From positions 1,798,001 to 1,862,000 of the forward strand of contig NZ_JACHBL010000001.1 in NCBI RefSeq assembly GCF_014200305.1: a stretch of 64,000 nt of DNA. Reading direction: 5' to 3'. The DNA comes from Neomicrococcus lactis (lineage in GTDB: Bacteria > Actinomycetota > Actinomycetes > Actinomycetales > Micrococcaceae). The notes beneath the pieces are model-generated. The model ran no database searches. It was not told the origin of the DNA and was given only the letters and a program-made list of their open reading frames with translations. The translations under genes were made by a program, and so were the position numbers. Below, piece by piece: positions 18,518 through 26,583 of the stretch (its first letter is position 1; each line of letters starts with the position of its first letter).

Positions 18518-18859
18518 CTAGAAGCGGAGCGCTGCCTTTCGAGCGGCGTCCTTTCCGAGAGTCTTGACTAGACCCGTGAACGTCGCGCGAATCACCAGAG
18601 CCCACGAGCCGAATCCCAAAGGGACCAAGGCCAGAGAGAGTGCCATCGCCCACGGACTCATGAATGCGTTCCAAATGGCGACTGCGGCTCCACCGGTTAC
18701 ACCCAGGTGAACAGCAAGGTTTGGTGCGATTGAACCGAGGTCCATGCCAGAATTTGCTGCCGCCGGAACCAGTGCGAGCATGACAATGGTTGCTCCCAGC
18801 ATTGCCAAAATAATGGCTGTTGCCCGACCGTAGTGACCTAACAAAGATGATTGCTGCAT
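18518..18859 (-). CDS. Circular-bacteriocin-like precursor A, 113 aa
   Basis: A 113-residue hydrophobic, cationic peptide, first gene of locus A. The ATG at 18859 has AAGGAG 8 nt upstream. The C-terminal 65 or so residues, from about LAVHLGVTGGAAVAI to KDAARKAALRF, resemble AS-48/circularin-type bacteriocins: a (V/E)-x-LG(V/I) start, Ala/Gly-rich amphipathic helices, a central WALVIRATFTGLV region, a Lys/Arg-rich last helix and an aromatic last residue (F113; AS-48 ends in W and circularin A in Y). The leader would then be about 47 residues, long for the class, and the cut site is not certain. The operon that follows has the expected SpoIIM, ATPase and membrane genes. Confidence 0.68.
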   Translation of the reverse strand: MQQSSLLGHYGRATAIILAMLGATIVMLALVPAAANSGMDLGSIAPNLAVHLGVTGGAAVAIWNAFMSPWAMALSLALVPLGFGSWALVIRATFTGLVKTLGKDAARKAALRF

Positions 18860-18946
18860 TTCTCAAACTCCTTACAAAATAGATTTGAAGAGATGCGCAT
18901 CTCGCCCCCAACGAGGCAATTTCATCCTAAATGTCGATTTGCTGGA

Positions 18947-18961
18947 TCTATTGATACTAAT
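18947..18961 (-). promoter_or_regulatory. Shared promoter element upstream of precursor A
   Basis: TCTATT-GATA-CTAAT (plus-strand reading) lies 88 nt before the precursor A start codon. Locus B has TCTATT-AGTCG-CTAAT 81 nt before its precursor. It may be a common regulator site or overlap a -10 region. Confidence 0.4.
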
Positions 18962-19049
18962 GGCTAGACTTTTTAGGTTGCTGCTGTAGTCGCGGAAAGT
19001 GCCCGGTAAGACAGGTGGCGCGTGCTTGCGCACGAATGCAACCTCCGGA

Positions 19050-20102
19050 CTACTCGCAGGCCACGCCATCCCCATCGCGATCCAACTTGCCTGAGTATCC
19101 TGGCTGGCCTCTGTAGATGGGTGCTTTTCCAGCTGCTCGGACAGCACTGCAGTTCAGGTAATAAGCAGATCCGCCACCGCTTGTTCCGGAGCTACTAGTG
19201 CCGCCTCCCACGAAGGAGCTGATCTTGGTAGGCGTAGCTGCCTTCGCTCGCGCGCTGATGGCAGCTTTATGAGCGGCTTCGGCCCTGCGAGCTGCTTCGG
19301 CTTTCTGAGAAGCCTCTGCTTTTCGAGCAGCTTCTGCTTTACGCGCAGCTTCTGCTTTACGCGCAGCTTCTGCTTTACGCGCAGCTTCAGCCTTTGCAGA
19401 TGCCTCTGCCTGACGGTTGGCCTCGGCAGCAGCGGCCGCCTTCAAGGATGCTTCCGCTGTAGCAGACTTGCTTGCTGCTGCCTTCTCTTGTTGTTCTTTG
19501 AGCGCAGCGGCGGCAAGAGCCGCCCGTTGTGCACTAGCTTTGCCCTCGTCGTCCTCGCCTACGGCTGCAAAGGCAGCGATGTTTTGCTGGCACTCACTGG
19601 CGGAGGTTTCAGCTGCCGGAGTTGAGCTCGTTGGCAACGCACTTGAAGGTGATGTGCTCGCAGCACTCTCCGTTGATGCTGCAGCCCAGCTAGCAGTCTC
19701 CGTCGGCGTGGCACTTTCGGTTGGAGTGGCACTTCCTGTTGGGATGGCGCTTTCAGTGACTACCGGGCACTCGACCGGCTGGCACCCGCCGAGATAACTG
19801 CTCGACGGGGTCGCCTCCGCACTTTCGGACGACTCAACCCCTGCAAAACTTTCGCTTGAAGTTTCAGAAGCGGACGGCGTCGTAATAGCCGAACTTGGCG
19901 ATGGGCAAGCCTCTGGCGTGGCCGATGGCGTTGCCGAAGAAGGAGTTGAAAAGGCGGTCTCAGCGGCCGCCGGCTGAGCGACATACCCATCGCTTTTCGT
20001 GGTGCTAAAACCGCAGCCAGCCAAAGCTAAACTCACCAGAGCCACGCTGGTACCGGCAAAGAGTTGCGCCGCGACTTTGCGACGCCCAAAAAATTGAAAC
20101 AT
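19050..20102 (-). CDS. Excalibur-domain lipoprotein with Lys/Ala/Glu repeat linker
   Basis: A 350-residue lipoprotein. The signal peptide ends at LALAGC (near residue 30). A Ser/Thr/Pro-rich region with TPTES-type repeats follows, then a long Ala/Lys/Glu helical stretch with tandem EAARKA units (about residues 215-290). The C-terminus is an Excalibur calcium-binding domain: YYLNCSAVRAAGKAPIYRG and DRDGDGVACE, with the DxDxDG loop and paired cysteines. Such proteins sit on the cell surface; their role is mostly unknown. The ATG at 20102 has only a weak GGGGA ribosome site. It is read in the same direction as locus A, but about 190 nt separate it from the precursor. Confidence 0.85.
   Translation of the reverse strand: MFQFFGRRKVAAQLFAGTSVALVSLALAGCGFSTTKSDGYVAQPAAAETAFSTPSSATPSATPEACPSPSSAITTPSASETSSESFAGVESSESAEATPSSSYLGGCQPVECPVVTESAIPTGSATPTESATPTETASWAAASTESAASTSPSSALPTSSTPAAETSASECQQNIAAFAAVGEDDEGKASAQRAALAAAALKEQQEKAAASKSATAEASLKAAAAAEANRQAEASAKAEAARKAEAARKAEAARKAEAARKAEASQKAEAARRAEAAHKAAISARAKAATPTKISSFVGGGTSSSGTSGGGSAYYLNCSAVRAAGKAPIYRGQPGYSGKLDRDGDGVACE
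19326..19390 (-). repeat. 18-bp tandem repeats coding EAARKA
   Basis: At least three exact head-to-tail copies of GCTTCTGCTTTACGCGCA (plus strand) encode the repeated Glu-Ala-Ala-Arg-Lys-Ala of the Excalibur protein's helical linker. Confidence 0.85.
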
Positions 20103-20262
20103 GTCCCCACACCATCGAATCAAGAAAGAAGTGCCTAAGTTCGGCCCTCTCAAGGTAAGCCAGACCCGTTCGAAAGCAAGATTCCCCTGGGCATCTTTAC
20201 TTAACAATCGTTTGGGTAACCCACGCATCGATACACCAGTTCTTGCCGCGTATCCTTGGCTC

Positions 20263-20721
20263 ATGGCTAAGTTCTCAATCTCCCGCTCGCTCGACATTCC
20301 GGCGGCACCTGAAGTGGTTTTCGGACTGGTGAATAACTTCCGCGAGTGGGAACGTTGGTCGCCATGGGACGGACCGCACATGGATCACACGAAGAGCTTC
20401 AGCGGTCCAGAAACCGGCGTTGGCGCGAAGTACGCGTGGGACGGCAAAAAATCTGGGACTGGCTCGATGGAGATCACTTCCGTGGCACCCAACCGAGAAA
20501 TCGATGTTGATTTGCGCTTCACGCGTCCATGGAAGGCCATCAACCCCACGACGTTCACCTTTGAACCGACCGCTCAGGGCACCCGCGTCACGTGGACTAT
20601 GCGCGGCGAGAACAAGGGCATAAGCGCACTGTTCGCCAAGTTCTTCAACATGGACAAGATGCTGGGCAAGGACTTTGAGCTGGGGCTGAACCAGCTCTCC
20701 AACGCGGCTCGAAACAGCTAG
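20263..20721 (+). CDS. SRPBCC / polyketide-cyclase-like lipid-binding protein
   Basis: A 152-residue protein of the START/SRPBCC superfamily. It opens with FSISRSLDIPAAPEVVFGLV, followed by EWERWSPWDGPHMDHTKSF, both typical of polyketide cyclase/dehydrase family 2, and a GTRVTWTMRGEN strand near the end. These proteins bind hydrophobic ligands in a helix-grip fold. The ATG at 20263 has no clear ribosome site, so it may be read from a leaderless or near-leaderless mRNA; a longer frame to 20101 overlaps the divergent lipoprotein start and is less likely. The ligand is unknown. Confidence 0.82.
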   Translation: MAKFSISRSLDIPAAPEVVFGLVNNFREWERWSPWDGPHMDHTKSFSGPETGVGAKYAWDGKKSGTGSMEITSVAPNREIDVDLRFTRPWKAINPTTFTFEPTAQGTRVTWTMRGENKGISALFAKFFNMDKMLGKDFELGLNQLSNAARNS

Positions 20722-20804
20722 ATTCCGCGGCAGTTTCGCTGCCAGCTTCGTCACCTACAGCGGGTTCGAGGAATAGTCCGCGACAGCCTGGGGTTAGAGG
20801 AGAT

Positions 20805-21584
20805 ATGACCTCCTCGACCTCCCCTGCATCCCCTGTGACAACTCGCGAAGATTCCAATGAGCAGCGCATGTCCGTTGACATTTGGTCCGATATCGCCTGC
20901 CCTTGGTGCTTCATCGGCAAGCGCCGATTTGAAGAAGGCTTGAAAGAGTCTGGCCTCGCGGATTCTATCGACGTCACGTACCACTCGTACCAGTTGGACC
21001 CGACGCTTCCAGAGCACTACCACGGCACAGAGAAGGACTACTTGGCGTCGGTCAAGGGCCTCGACGTCAGCCGCGTGGAGCAAATGCTGGAGCATGTCAC
21101 CCAGCAAGCAGCCACGGTCGGCTTGAAGTACGACTTCGGCAACCTCAAGGTCGCCAACTCCTTCAACGCGCACCGCTTGTTGCACTTCGCGAAGTCGCAG
21201 CAGCTTGGCGCGCAGCTCAAGGAAACGCTGCTTTCCGCGCACTTCGAACGCGGACTCAACACGAATGACGCTTCAGTTTTGGCTGATCTGGCCGAAGAAG
21301 CGGGTCTTGACCGCGCGGCAGCCGAGGCTGTTATTGCTGACGAGGATGCCTACCGCCAGGATGTTCTCCAGGATTTCGCGCAGGCTCAGGCCTACGGAAT
21401 TCAGGGCGTGCCGTTCTTCGTCATCGACAACAAGTACGGCGTTTCCGGAGCACAACCATCGGAAGCTTTCCAGCAAGCGCTGACCCAGGCATTCGGCGAG
21501 AAGCACCCTGCCCCGCTGACCATGGTCTCGCCCGCTTCCAAGACGGAAGACGGCGCCGTTTGCGGCCCTGAGGGCTGTAACTAA
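20805..21584 (+). CDS. DsbA-family oxidoreductase, FrnE type
   Basis: A 259-residue protein of the DsbA/FrnE family. The active-site CPWC lies in WSDIACPWCFIGKRRF near residue 32. The helical insert and the cis-Pro region (GIQGVPFFVIDNKYGVSGAQ) match the family. There is no signal peptide, so it acts in the cytoplasm. The ATG at 20805 has AGAGGAG upstream; an ATG at residue 22 is a possible shorter start. The C-terminal 25 residues, with CGPEGCN, add two further cysteines. FrnE-type proteins reduce or rearrange disulfides in stress responses; the substrate is unknown. Confidence 0.88.
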   Translation: MTSSTSPASPVTTREDSNEQRMSVDIWSDIACPWCFIGKRRFEEGLKESGLADSIDVTYHSYQLDPTLPEHYHGTEKDYLASVKGLDVSRVEQMLEHVTQQAATVGLKYDFGNLKVANSFNAHRLLHFAKSQQLGAQLKETLLSAHFERGLNTNDASVLADLAEEAGLDRAAAEAVIADEDAYRQDVLQDFAQAQAYGIQGVPFFVIDNKYGVSGAQPSEAFQQALTQAFGEKHPAPLTMVSPASKTEDGAVCGPEGCN

Positions 21585-21588
21585 CCGG

Positions 21589-22296
21589 CTATTTCTTGCT
21601 CGAGCTCGGTGATGTTGGCATAGGGGTTGGCGACGTAGTCGTCGTGTGTGTCGGCGTTGCCGAGCTCGCCGGTTCTGGTAAACAATTCAGCGTTCCATTG
21701 CGCTTACGCACTTTGCTCAAGTCCGTCAGTGATTTGAAGCGAGTGCCCAGTACAACATCCACCGTCTGATCAGTGCGTCGCGTATCCGTGACGTAGAGCA
21801 ATCCAGCTGCATTGCGCTGGACAGAGAGCGCCTCGGAACGGCCAAAACCGCCCGAAATCACTACGCCATACTCCGCGTTATATCCGAGTCGACGATTCCC
21901 CACTGCTCCGATCTTGAAGCCACGGTCTCGCAATTGGGAAGCAACCGTCGAGGCCAGTCCAGCTTTCGTGGTGGCGTTGTAAACATTGACCGTTACCGTG
22001 TTGTTCTCGGCATACGAGAACTTTCCTTGCGGACATGATGCGTCCACGACGGGCCGAGGTTCAGGGTCAAGTCCCGGGATGACCCATTGCCGCGAGAGGA
22101 CCATCCATCCAGAGAACGCGGCGACCGCGAGCAGCACCGTGACCAGTACCAGCACCACTCCGTGGCGGAGATGACGACGACGCCGCCCGCGCTCTTGCGC
22201 TCGCGTTGATGGCTCGTGGACGTACTTCTCCACAAGCTCGTCTTCCGTGACGATATGGTGCCCATGCCACTTGTCTGGCCGCTCTTGCCTACGCAA
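21589..22296 (-). CDS. LytR C-terminal domain membrane protein
   Basis: A 235-residue protein with a soluble basic N-terminus, one membrane segment (GVVLVLVTVLLAVAAFSGW, near residue 50) and an extracellular LytR_C domain (TVNVYNATTKAGLASTVASQ, GFKIGAVGNRR). It ends in a Thr/Ser/Pro-rich tail. LytR_C domains occur in actinobacterial envelope proteins beside or apart from LCP ligases. No LCP domain is present here. The TTG at 22296 is the only standard start before an in-frame stop upstream and has a poor ribosome site, so the start is uncertain. Confidence 0.8.
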   Translation of the reverse strand: MRRQERPDKWHGHHIVTEDELVEKYVHEPSTRAQERGRRRRHLRHGVVLVLVTVLLAVAAFSGWMVLSRQWVIPGLDPEPRPVVDASCPQGKFSYAENNTVTVNVYNATTKAGLASTVASQLRDRGFKIGAVGNRRLGYNAEYGVVISGGFGRSEALSVQRNAAGLLYVTDTRRTDQTVDVVLGTRFKSLTDLSKVRKRNGTLNCLPEPASSATPTHTTTTSPTPMPTSPSSSKK

Positions 22297-22337
22297 ATCT
22301 GGGATCCCCGATTGACCTCATATGGCTACATTACGTA

Positions 22338-22372
22338 AGTCTTGTGGCGGACTGAATCAACGCCGCAAGACT
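22338..22372. promoter_or_regulatory. Inverted repeat in a divergent promoter region
   Basis: AGTCTTGTGGCG (22338-22349) and CGCCGCAAGACT (22361-22372) pair over 12 bp with one G-T wobble and an 11-nt loop. It lies 98 nt upstream of the oxygenase gene and 42 nt upstream of the divergent LytR_C gene. It could be an operator or a leader hairpin. Confidence 0.5.
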
Positions 22373-22469
22373 GTTATGAAATTGTGTTTGTCAAGTTTTG
22401 TTACGGCTACGCCACGCGGCGGAATACTACTCAACATTTCATTGCTTTAACCCTCAAAGGAGTTGAACC

Positions 22470-23495
22470 ATGGAACCTATGACAACAGTCCGCACTTCTG
22501 TACCCGTTCTCGATATGTCGACCGCGCGCTCGGCAGACGGCTCTTTCAACCCAGAGTTCATTGAGGCTTTGCGGGACGCTACGCACAACGTGGGCTTCTT
22601 CCAGATCGTCGGTTACGGCGGCAGTGAGAACCAGGCCGAAGTTCTGCTAGATACGTTGCGTGAATTCTTCGCTCGCCCCGTGGGTGAGCGACTTTTGCTC
22701 GATAACCGCAACTCTCCGCAGTTCCGCGGCTACACGCGTTTGGGCAAGGAAGTCACGAAGGGCCGCGCTGATGCGCGCGAACAGATTGACTACGGACCAG
22801 AGCGCACGGAGCTCGAGTCCGTTCCAGAGGACCAGCCACACCTCAAGCTCCAGGGCCCTAACCAGTGGCCAAACGCCTACCCGCAGCTTGAAGAGAAGGC
22901 CATGGAGTGGTCCGCACTCATGTCCTCGATCGGCGCAGAGCTCTTGTCCGCTATCGCCGTATCGCTGGAACTTCCGGCCGACTACTTTGACGAGCCATTC
23001 GCTGGCACGCCAGCGTGGATGGGCAAGCTGGTTCACTACGTCGGAACTGGCGCAGTTCCAGAGGCCGGCACGCAGGGCGTTGGCGCTCACGCTGACTACG
23101 GCTTTGTGACCTTGTTGTTGCAGGACGAAGTCGGCGGCCTCGAGGTCAAGCCTTACGGCCAGGACGAGTGGATCGACGTCGAACCCATCCCGGGCGCTCT
23201 TGTAGTGAACCTCGGTGAAATGCTGGAAGTCGCCACGGACGGTTACCTCATGGCCACCATCCACCGTGTGACGGCTCCTCCGGCTGGAGTAGATCGCTAC
23301 TCCGTACCGTTCTTCTGGTCGCCACGACTCGACGCAACCATCGGTCGCGTGCCGCTTCCGGACCACCTCGCCGCTCAGGCTCGCGGAGTTTCCGATGATC
23401 CCCACAACCCGATGCTGTCCAACTACGGATCCAACATGCTCAAGGGATTCTTGCGGGCGCACCCTGAGGTCGCCAAGAAGTGGTACAACAAGTAA
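22470..23495 (+). CDS. 2-oxoglutarate/Fe(II) oxygenase, isopenicillin-N-synthase-like
   Basis: A 341-residue non-heme iron oxygenase. The N-terminal DIOX_N part includes ATHNVGFFQIVGYG and FFARPVGERL. The core has the iron ligands H and D in GVGAHADYGFVTLLLQDEVGG (motif HAD) and the second His in TIHRVTAPP, with the 2-oxoglutarate-binding RYSVPFF. Family members oxidise small molecules, often amino-acid or secondary metabolite derivatives. The ATG at 22470 has AAGGAG 7 nt upstream. It is a single-gene unit with a strong terminator; the substrate cannot be told. Confidence 0.9.
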   Translation: MEPMTTVRTSVPVLDMSTARSADGSFNPEFIEALRDATHNVGFFQIVGYGGSENQAEVLLDTLREFFARPVGERLLLDNRNSPQFRGYTRLGKEVTKGRADAREQIDYGPERTELESVPEDQPHLKLQGPNQWPNAYPQLEEKAMEWSALMSSIGAELLSAIAVSLELPADYFDEPFAGTPAWMGKLVHYVGTGAVPEAGTQGVGAHADYGFVTLLLQDEVGGLEVKPYGQDEWIDVEPIPGALVVNLGEMLEVATDGYLMATIHRVTAPPAGVDRYSVPFFWSPRLDATIGRVPLPDHLAAQARGVSDDPHNPMLSNYGSNMLKGFLRAHPEVAKKWYNK

Positions 23496-23512
23496 ACACA
23501 GACGCATAAAAA

Positions 23513-23551
23513 CTGAGGGCTGGTTCTACATCACGTAGGACCAGCCCTCAG
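23513..23551. terminator. Bidirectional terminator between convergent genes
   Basis: CTGAGGGCTGGTTCTAC (23513-23529) and GTAGGACCAGCCCTCAG (23535-23551) pair over 17 bp with one wobble and a 5-nt loop. It separates the convergent oxygenase and dehydrogenase genes. Confidence 0.85.
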
Positions 23552-23589
23552 CTGTTAAGAGAATTCGCTCTAGTCTGAGGCTCGCAGAT

Positions 23590-24510
23590 CTAGTCGGCGC
23601 TCGGATCGTAGCCGCGCACGGTTCCGTCCGGCGAGGACAGCTTCGCAATGAGCGAGCAGTCCTTCTTACCCAATCCTTCATCGATGAGCTTCTGGAACTG
23701 CTGAGCAGCCAACTGCGCCGCGTCTAGGTTCACGCCTGTTTCTGCGCCAGCTTCGAGAGCGAGGCTGACGTCCTTCAGCGCGAGCTCCGCGGTGAAAGTG
23801 GCGTCGAAGTTGTTGTTGGCTGCGGCTGAGTCCACGATGCCCGGCAACGGGTACCACGTGCGCTGCGCCCAAGACTCGGCGGATGACGTATTGGCGATGT
23901 TCCAGAAGGTCTGCGCGTCCAAGCCCAAGCTTTCGGCGAGCTGCGATCCTTCGGCCACACCCACGAGGTTGATGAACAGCATCATGTTGTTCACGATCTT
24001 CGCTGCGATGCCAGAGGTTGCTCCACCAGCCACAATCACGTTGCCTGCCATCGGAGACACAAACTCCTGGCCGCGACTCACGGCTTCCGGCTCGCCGCCC
24101 AGCATGAACGTCAATGTTCCGGCCGCGGCGCCGCTGATTCCGCCCGAAACCGGAGCATCGATGAACGTGTATCCACGCTTGGCGGACTCTTCGTGGCAGA
24201 ACCGGGAGGTCGCCATGTCAACCGTTGAGGCATCTGCAAGAAGAGCTGTCTTCGGGGCATGAGCCCAAATTCCGTCCGGTCCATCGAAGACGGAGCGGAC
24301 ATGGTCGCCCTTCGGCAAGCTGGTGAAGACAACATCGGCTTCGGACACCGCATCCTTGATGGATCCCACCACCTCGACGCCGCCTTCGCGAGCCAGCTGC
24401 TGTGCACGCTGGCTCAAATCGAAACCACGGACCGTGTGCCCTGCATTGACAATGTTGGACGTCATGGGGCCACCCATGTTTCCAAGTCCAATCCAACCGT
24501 AGACTGCCAC
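23590..24510 (-). CDS. 3-hydroxyisobutyrate dehydrogenase family oxidoreductase
   Basis: A 306-residue NAD(P)-dependent beta-hydroxyacid dehydrogenase. The Rossmann loop is GWIGLGNMGGPMTSNI at the N-terminus. The substrate-binding DAPVSGGISGAAAGTL and the catalytic Lys in SGIAAKIVNNMMLF are both present. The family covers 3-hydroxyisobutyrate dehydrogenase, tartronate semialdehyde reductase and relatives, and sequence alone does not choose among them. No valine-degradation genes are next to it. The GTG at 24510 has AAAGGGG upstream. Confidence 0.87.
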   Translation of the reverse strand: MAVYGWIGLGNMGGPMTSNIVNAGHTVRGFDLSQRAQQLAREGGVEVVGSIKDAVSEADVVFTSLPKGDHVRSVFDGPDGIWAHAPKTALLADASTVDMATSRFCHEESAKRGYTFIDAPVSGGISGAAAGTLTFMLGGEPEAVSRGQEFVSPMAGNVIVAGGATSGIAAKIVNNMMLFINLVGVAEGSQLAESLGLDAQTFWNIANTSSAESWAQRTWYPLPGIVDSAAANNNFDATFTAELALKDVSLALEAGAETGVNLDAAQLAAQQFQKLIDEGLGKKDCSLIAKLSSPDGTVRGYDPSAD

Positions 24511-24625
24511 TGTTCCCCTTTTCAGAAGCTAATTCGCTTCTCTTCTGGTTCTGCCGTCGGCTATGACGAGCACTTGCAAACGCGTTACCTGCGTCACATC
24601 AACCTATGCCCGTCCAGAAAAATGC

Positions 24626-25156
24626 TCAACCTTCGGCGCGGCGTGCCATGGTTTCGTACGGCGCTTTGAGGGATGGGTAGTAGTCGTCCCACTTGATTTG
24701 GTTCGCGTCTTCTCCAGCGACAGCCGCCACCAGTCGGTCAAGGTAGAACTCCCAACCGGGCCCGATGTCCGGAAGCATCGCGAGCGCGAACTCGCGGTCC
24801 ATCGGTTGCGTGAAGGTCAGCTCGGTGGTGCTGCCGTTTTCCGCCAATCGGGCTTCAAGAATCCACGGCTGTTCTGCTGGCCCCTGTTGCACACGAACCA
24901 ACATCGGCGGATCGCATTTGAGAATTTTGACCGCCTGCGGCTCGTCGCCCTCTTCGGCAACCATAGTCATCTGAACTTCGCCGCTCGCGGGATCTCCGGT
25001 CCAGGTTCCCATCCAGCGGCCACACTCTTTCGAATCAGTCAGCACCGTCCAGACGGTTTCTGGGGATACCTCAAAGTGACGGTGCAGGATCAACTGAAAC
25101 TGATCGTCGTCGAGCTGGTCGAATTTACCTGTTGCAGAAGGACTCATGGGCGCCAT
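24626..25156 (-). CDS. SRPBCC-domain protein (AHSA1-like)
   Basis: A 176-residue protein with an AHSA1/SRPBCC fold: ILHRHFEVSPETVWTVLTD, then ECGRWMGTWTGDPASGEV, and a C-terminal GPGWEFYLDRLVAAVAG helix with WDDYYPSLK. Family members bind hydrophobic ligands or interact with other proteins; the exact role here is unknown. The ATG at 25156 was taken, but an ATG three codons later is nearly as good. The gene lies 12 nt from the DUF1697 gene and is read after it, so the two may be co-transcribed. Confidence 0.82.
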   Translation of the reverse strand: MAPMSPSATGKFDQLDDDQFQLILHRHFEVSPETVWTVLTDSKECGRWMGTWTGDPASGEVQMTMVAEEGDEPQAVKILKCDPPMLVRVQQGPAEQPWILEARLAENGSTTELTFTQPMDREFALAMLPDIGPGWEFYLDRLVAAVAGEDANQIKWDDYYPSLKAPYETMARRAEG

Positions 25157-25168
25157 TCTTCCACCCGA

Positions 25169-25711
25169 CTAGGACAGCTTGGCAAGCACCTTGTCGAATG
25201 TATTGAGATTCCGCGTAGTCACCAGTGGCTTGAACTTGGCCTTAGCCAGATACTTGGCCACGGGCGTTCCCAGCGACTCACCCTTGGGGCATTCCCACCA
25301 CAGGACATCGCCAAAACCCGCGATTCGCTCCCCTGCCGCCAACATTTCCTCCTGCGTCACCGCACCAAGGACTTCATCAATCGCCTCGGCCGACGTAGCG
25401 AGCACTCCGTACGCGTGATGCATGGTGCTCGAACGATCAAAGGGGTACCCATCCACCAGCGCACGCACCTGTTCTGGTGATTTCACAATGACCCACGCTT
25501 CGTACCCAAAAGCGGCACGCAAGACGCGCTCCACATCAGTTTTCACCTCGTCAGGCGTCCGCGAACCGGGGTTCAGCAGGACGTTTCCTGTGGCAAGGAC
25601 GGTAGCTATGTTGTCGTAATTCGCCGCTGTTAAAGCTTCCTGAACGGAGCTCATACTCATGCGAATGCCGCCAACGTTGATACCGCGCAAAAAGACCGCA
25701 AGATTGGGCAT
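25169..25711 (-). CDS. DUF1697 family protein
   Basis: A 180-residue protein of the DUF1697 family. The typical N-terminus LAVFLRGINVGG, the central IATVLATGNVLL and YGVLATSAEAIDEVL are present, as is the closing VTTRNLNTFDKVLAKL. Structure-based work puts the family near ferredoxin-like folds, but its biochemical role is unknown. The ATG at 25711 is used. It is divergent from a broken NmrA-like gene and upstream of the SRPBCC gene on the same strand. Confidence 0.87.
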   Translation of the reverse strand: MPNLAVFLRGINVGGIRMSMSSVQEALTAANYDNIATVLATGNVLLNPGSRTPDEVKTDVERVLRAAFGYEAWVIVKSPEQVRALVDGYPFDRSSTMHHAYGVLATSAEAIDEVLGAVTQEEMLAAGERIAGFGDVLWWECPKGESLGTPVAKYLAKAKFKPLVTTRNLNTFDKVLAKLS

Positions 25712-25748
25712 AAGCTCATGCTAGTCGGCGCTTGGAAAGAGGACGGTC

Positions 25749-26129
25749 ATGCGCGTTACGGCTATTGGTGGAACGGGAACGATTGCTCGGCGAAATGTCG
25801 CCGACCTGACGAGTCGCGGGGTGGAGGTGCGCGCGCTGTCACGCGTTCGGGCGCAAATGCGCTGACGGGTGAAGGCCTCGTCGCGGCTCTTGAGGGCATC
25901 GACATAGTCGTGGATGGGCTGAATATTAAGACGCTGCTTGCGGGGCCGGCTCGGCGATTTTTTAGTACGACGGCGAACCACGTGGCCTACGCGGCACGCG
26001 TCAACGGGGTGCAGCGCGTGGTGTGCGAGTCCATCGTGAATGCTGCGAATGGTTTCCGGCGCGCTGTTGCCAGCTGCGGGCACTCGTGCGGATGCAGAGA
26101 CCTTTGACGAGTGGATCGCAAAGCGTTGA
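25749..26129 (+). pseudogene. Broken NmrA/SDR-like NAD(P)-binding gene
   Basis: The ATG at 25749 (GAGGAC upstream) starts RVTAIGGTGTIARRNVADLT, a normal NmrA-family nucleotide-binding N-terminus, but the frame stops after about 38 residues. The reading then continues in another frame with TGEGLVAALEGIDIVVDGLN and VAYAARVNGVQRVVCESIV, as expected for the second Rossmann strand. The third part, LPAAGTRADAETFDEWIAKR then TGA at 26127-26129, matches a typical NmrA C-terminus in a third frame. About 150 residues of the middle are missing. Frameshifts plus an internal deletion make this a decayed gene. A normal copy would be about 250 residues. Confidence 0.78.
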
Positions 26130-26212
26130 CGTCTGCCTAGGTCGAGGAGGCCGACCTCTGAGAACGGTTATCGCAGGTCTCCACGGCACGGACAATCCAC
26201 TGTTCGAAAACA

Positions 26213-26249
26213 AGAAATCGGCCCCTGACTAGGTCAAGAGCCGATTTCT
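26213..26249 (-). terminator. Terminator of tRNA-Ser
   Basis: On the minus strand, AGAAATCGGC and GCCGATTTCT (plus-strand 26240-26249 and 26213-26222) form a perfect 10-bp stem just past the tRNA 3' end, followed by a T-rich tail (TGTTTTCG). Confidence 0.75.
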
Positions 26250-26251
26250 AT

Positions 26252-26339
26252 TGGCGGAGGATGGGGGATTTGAACCCCCGAGGGCGTTAACCCAACACGC
26301 GTTCCAGGCGTGCGCCATAGGCCGCTAGGCGAATCCTCC
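26252..26339 (-). tRNA. tRNA-Ser (anticodon GGA)
   Basis: Reading the minus strand, the acceptor arms GGAGGAT and ATCCTCC pair, a long variable arm is present (class II tRNA), the T-arm is CGGGGGTTCAAATCCCCC and the anticodon loop contains CTGGAAC, giving anticodon GGA (reads UCC/UCU). The 3' CCA is encoded after discriminator G. Total length is 88 nt. Confidence 0.95.
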
Positions 26340-26460
26340 AAGCGCTCTAAGAGCAGGTTCAAGCATAACGGACTCCACGCGGACCGCGAAATCGAGAGGT
26401 CTACCTCACATCTTTGCGCCGCGAATCGTCACCTCACGTTCACCTCAGGTACACTTTTAG

Positions 26461-26551
26461 GCGGCCCCTCATGTGGTGTCATCCTGTGAACTCCCCCAGG
26501 ACCGGAAGGTAGCAAGGGTAAGCGGGCTCTGGCAGGTGCATGAGGGGTTTT
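26461..26551 (+). ncRNA. ffs: Small SRP RNA (4.5S type)
   Basis: The conserved apical domain is visible: CCAGGACCGGAAGGTAGCAA with GGGTAAGCGGGCTCTGG, including the GGAA tetraloop region and the asymmetric loop bound by Ffh. The base is closed by CCCCTCATG (26465-26473) pairing with CATGAGGGG (26539-26547). A TTTTAA tail follows. The short form, lacking an Alu domain, and the location before dnaX are typical for these bacteria. It guides the ribosome-bound SRP in membrane protein targeting. Exact ends are estimated. Confidence 0.93.
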
Positions 26552-26583
26552 AACATTCCCTCTGGCTTTTGATGGAGGTTCGA

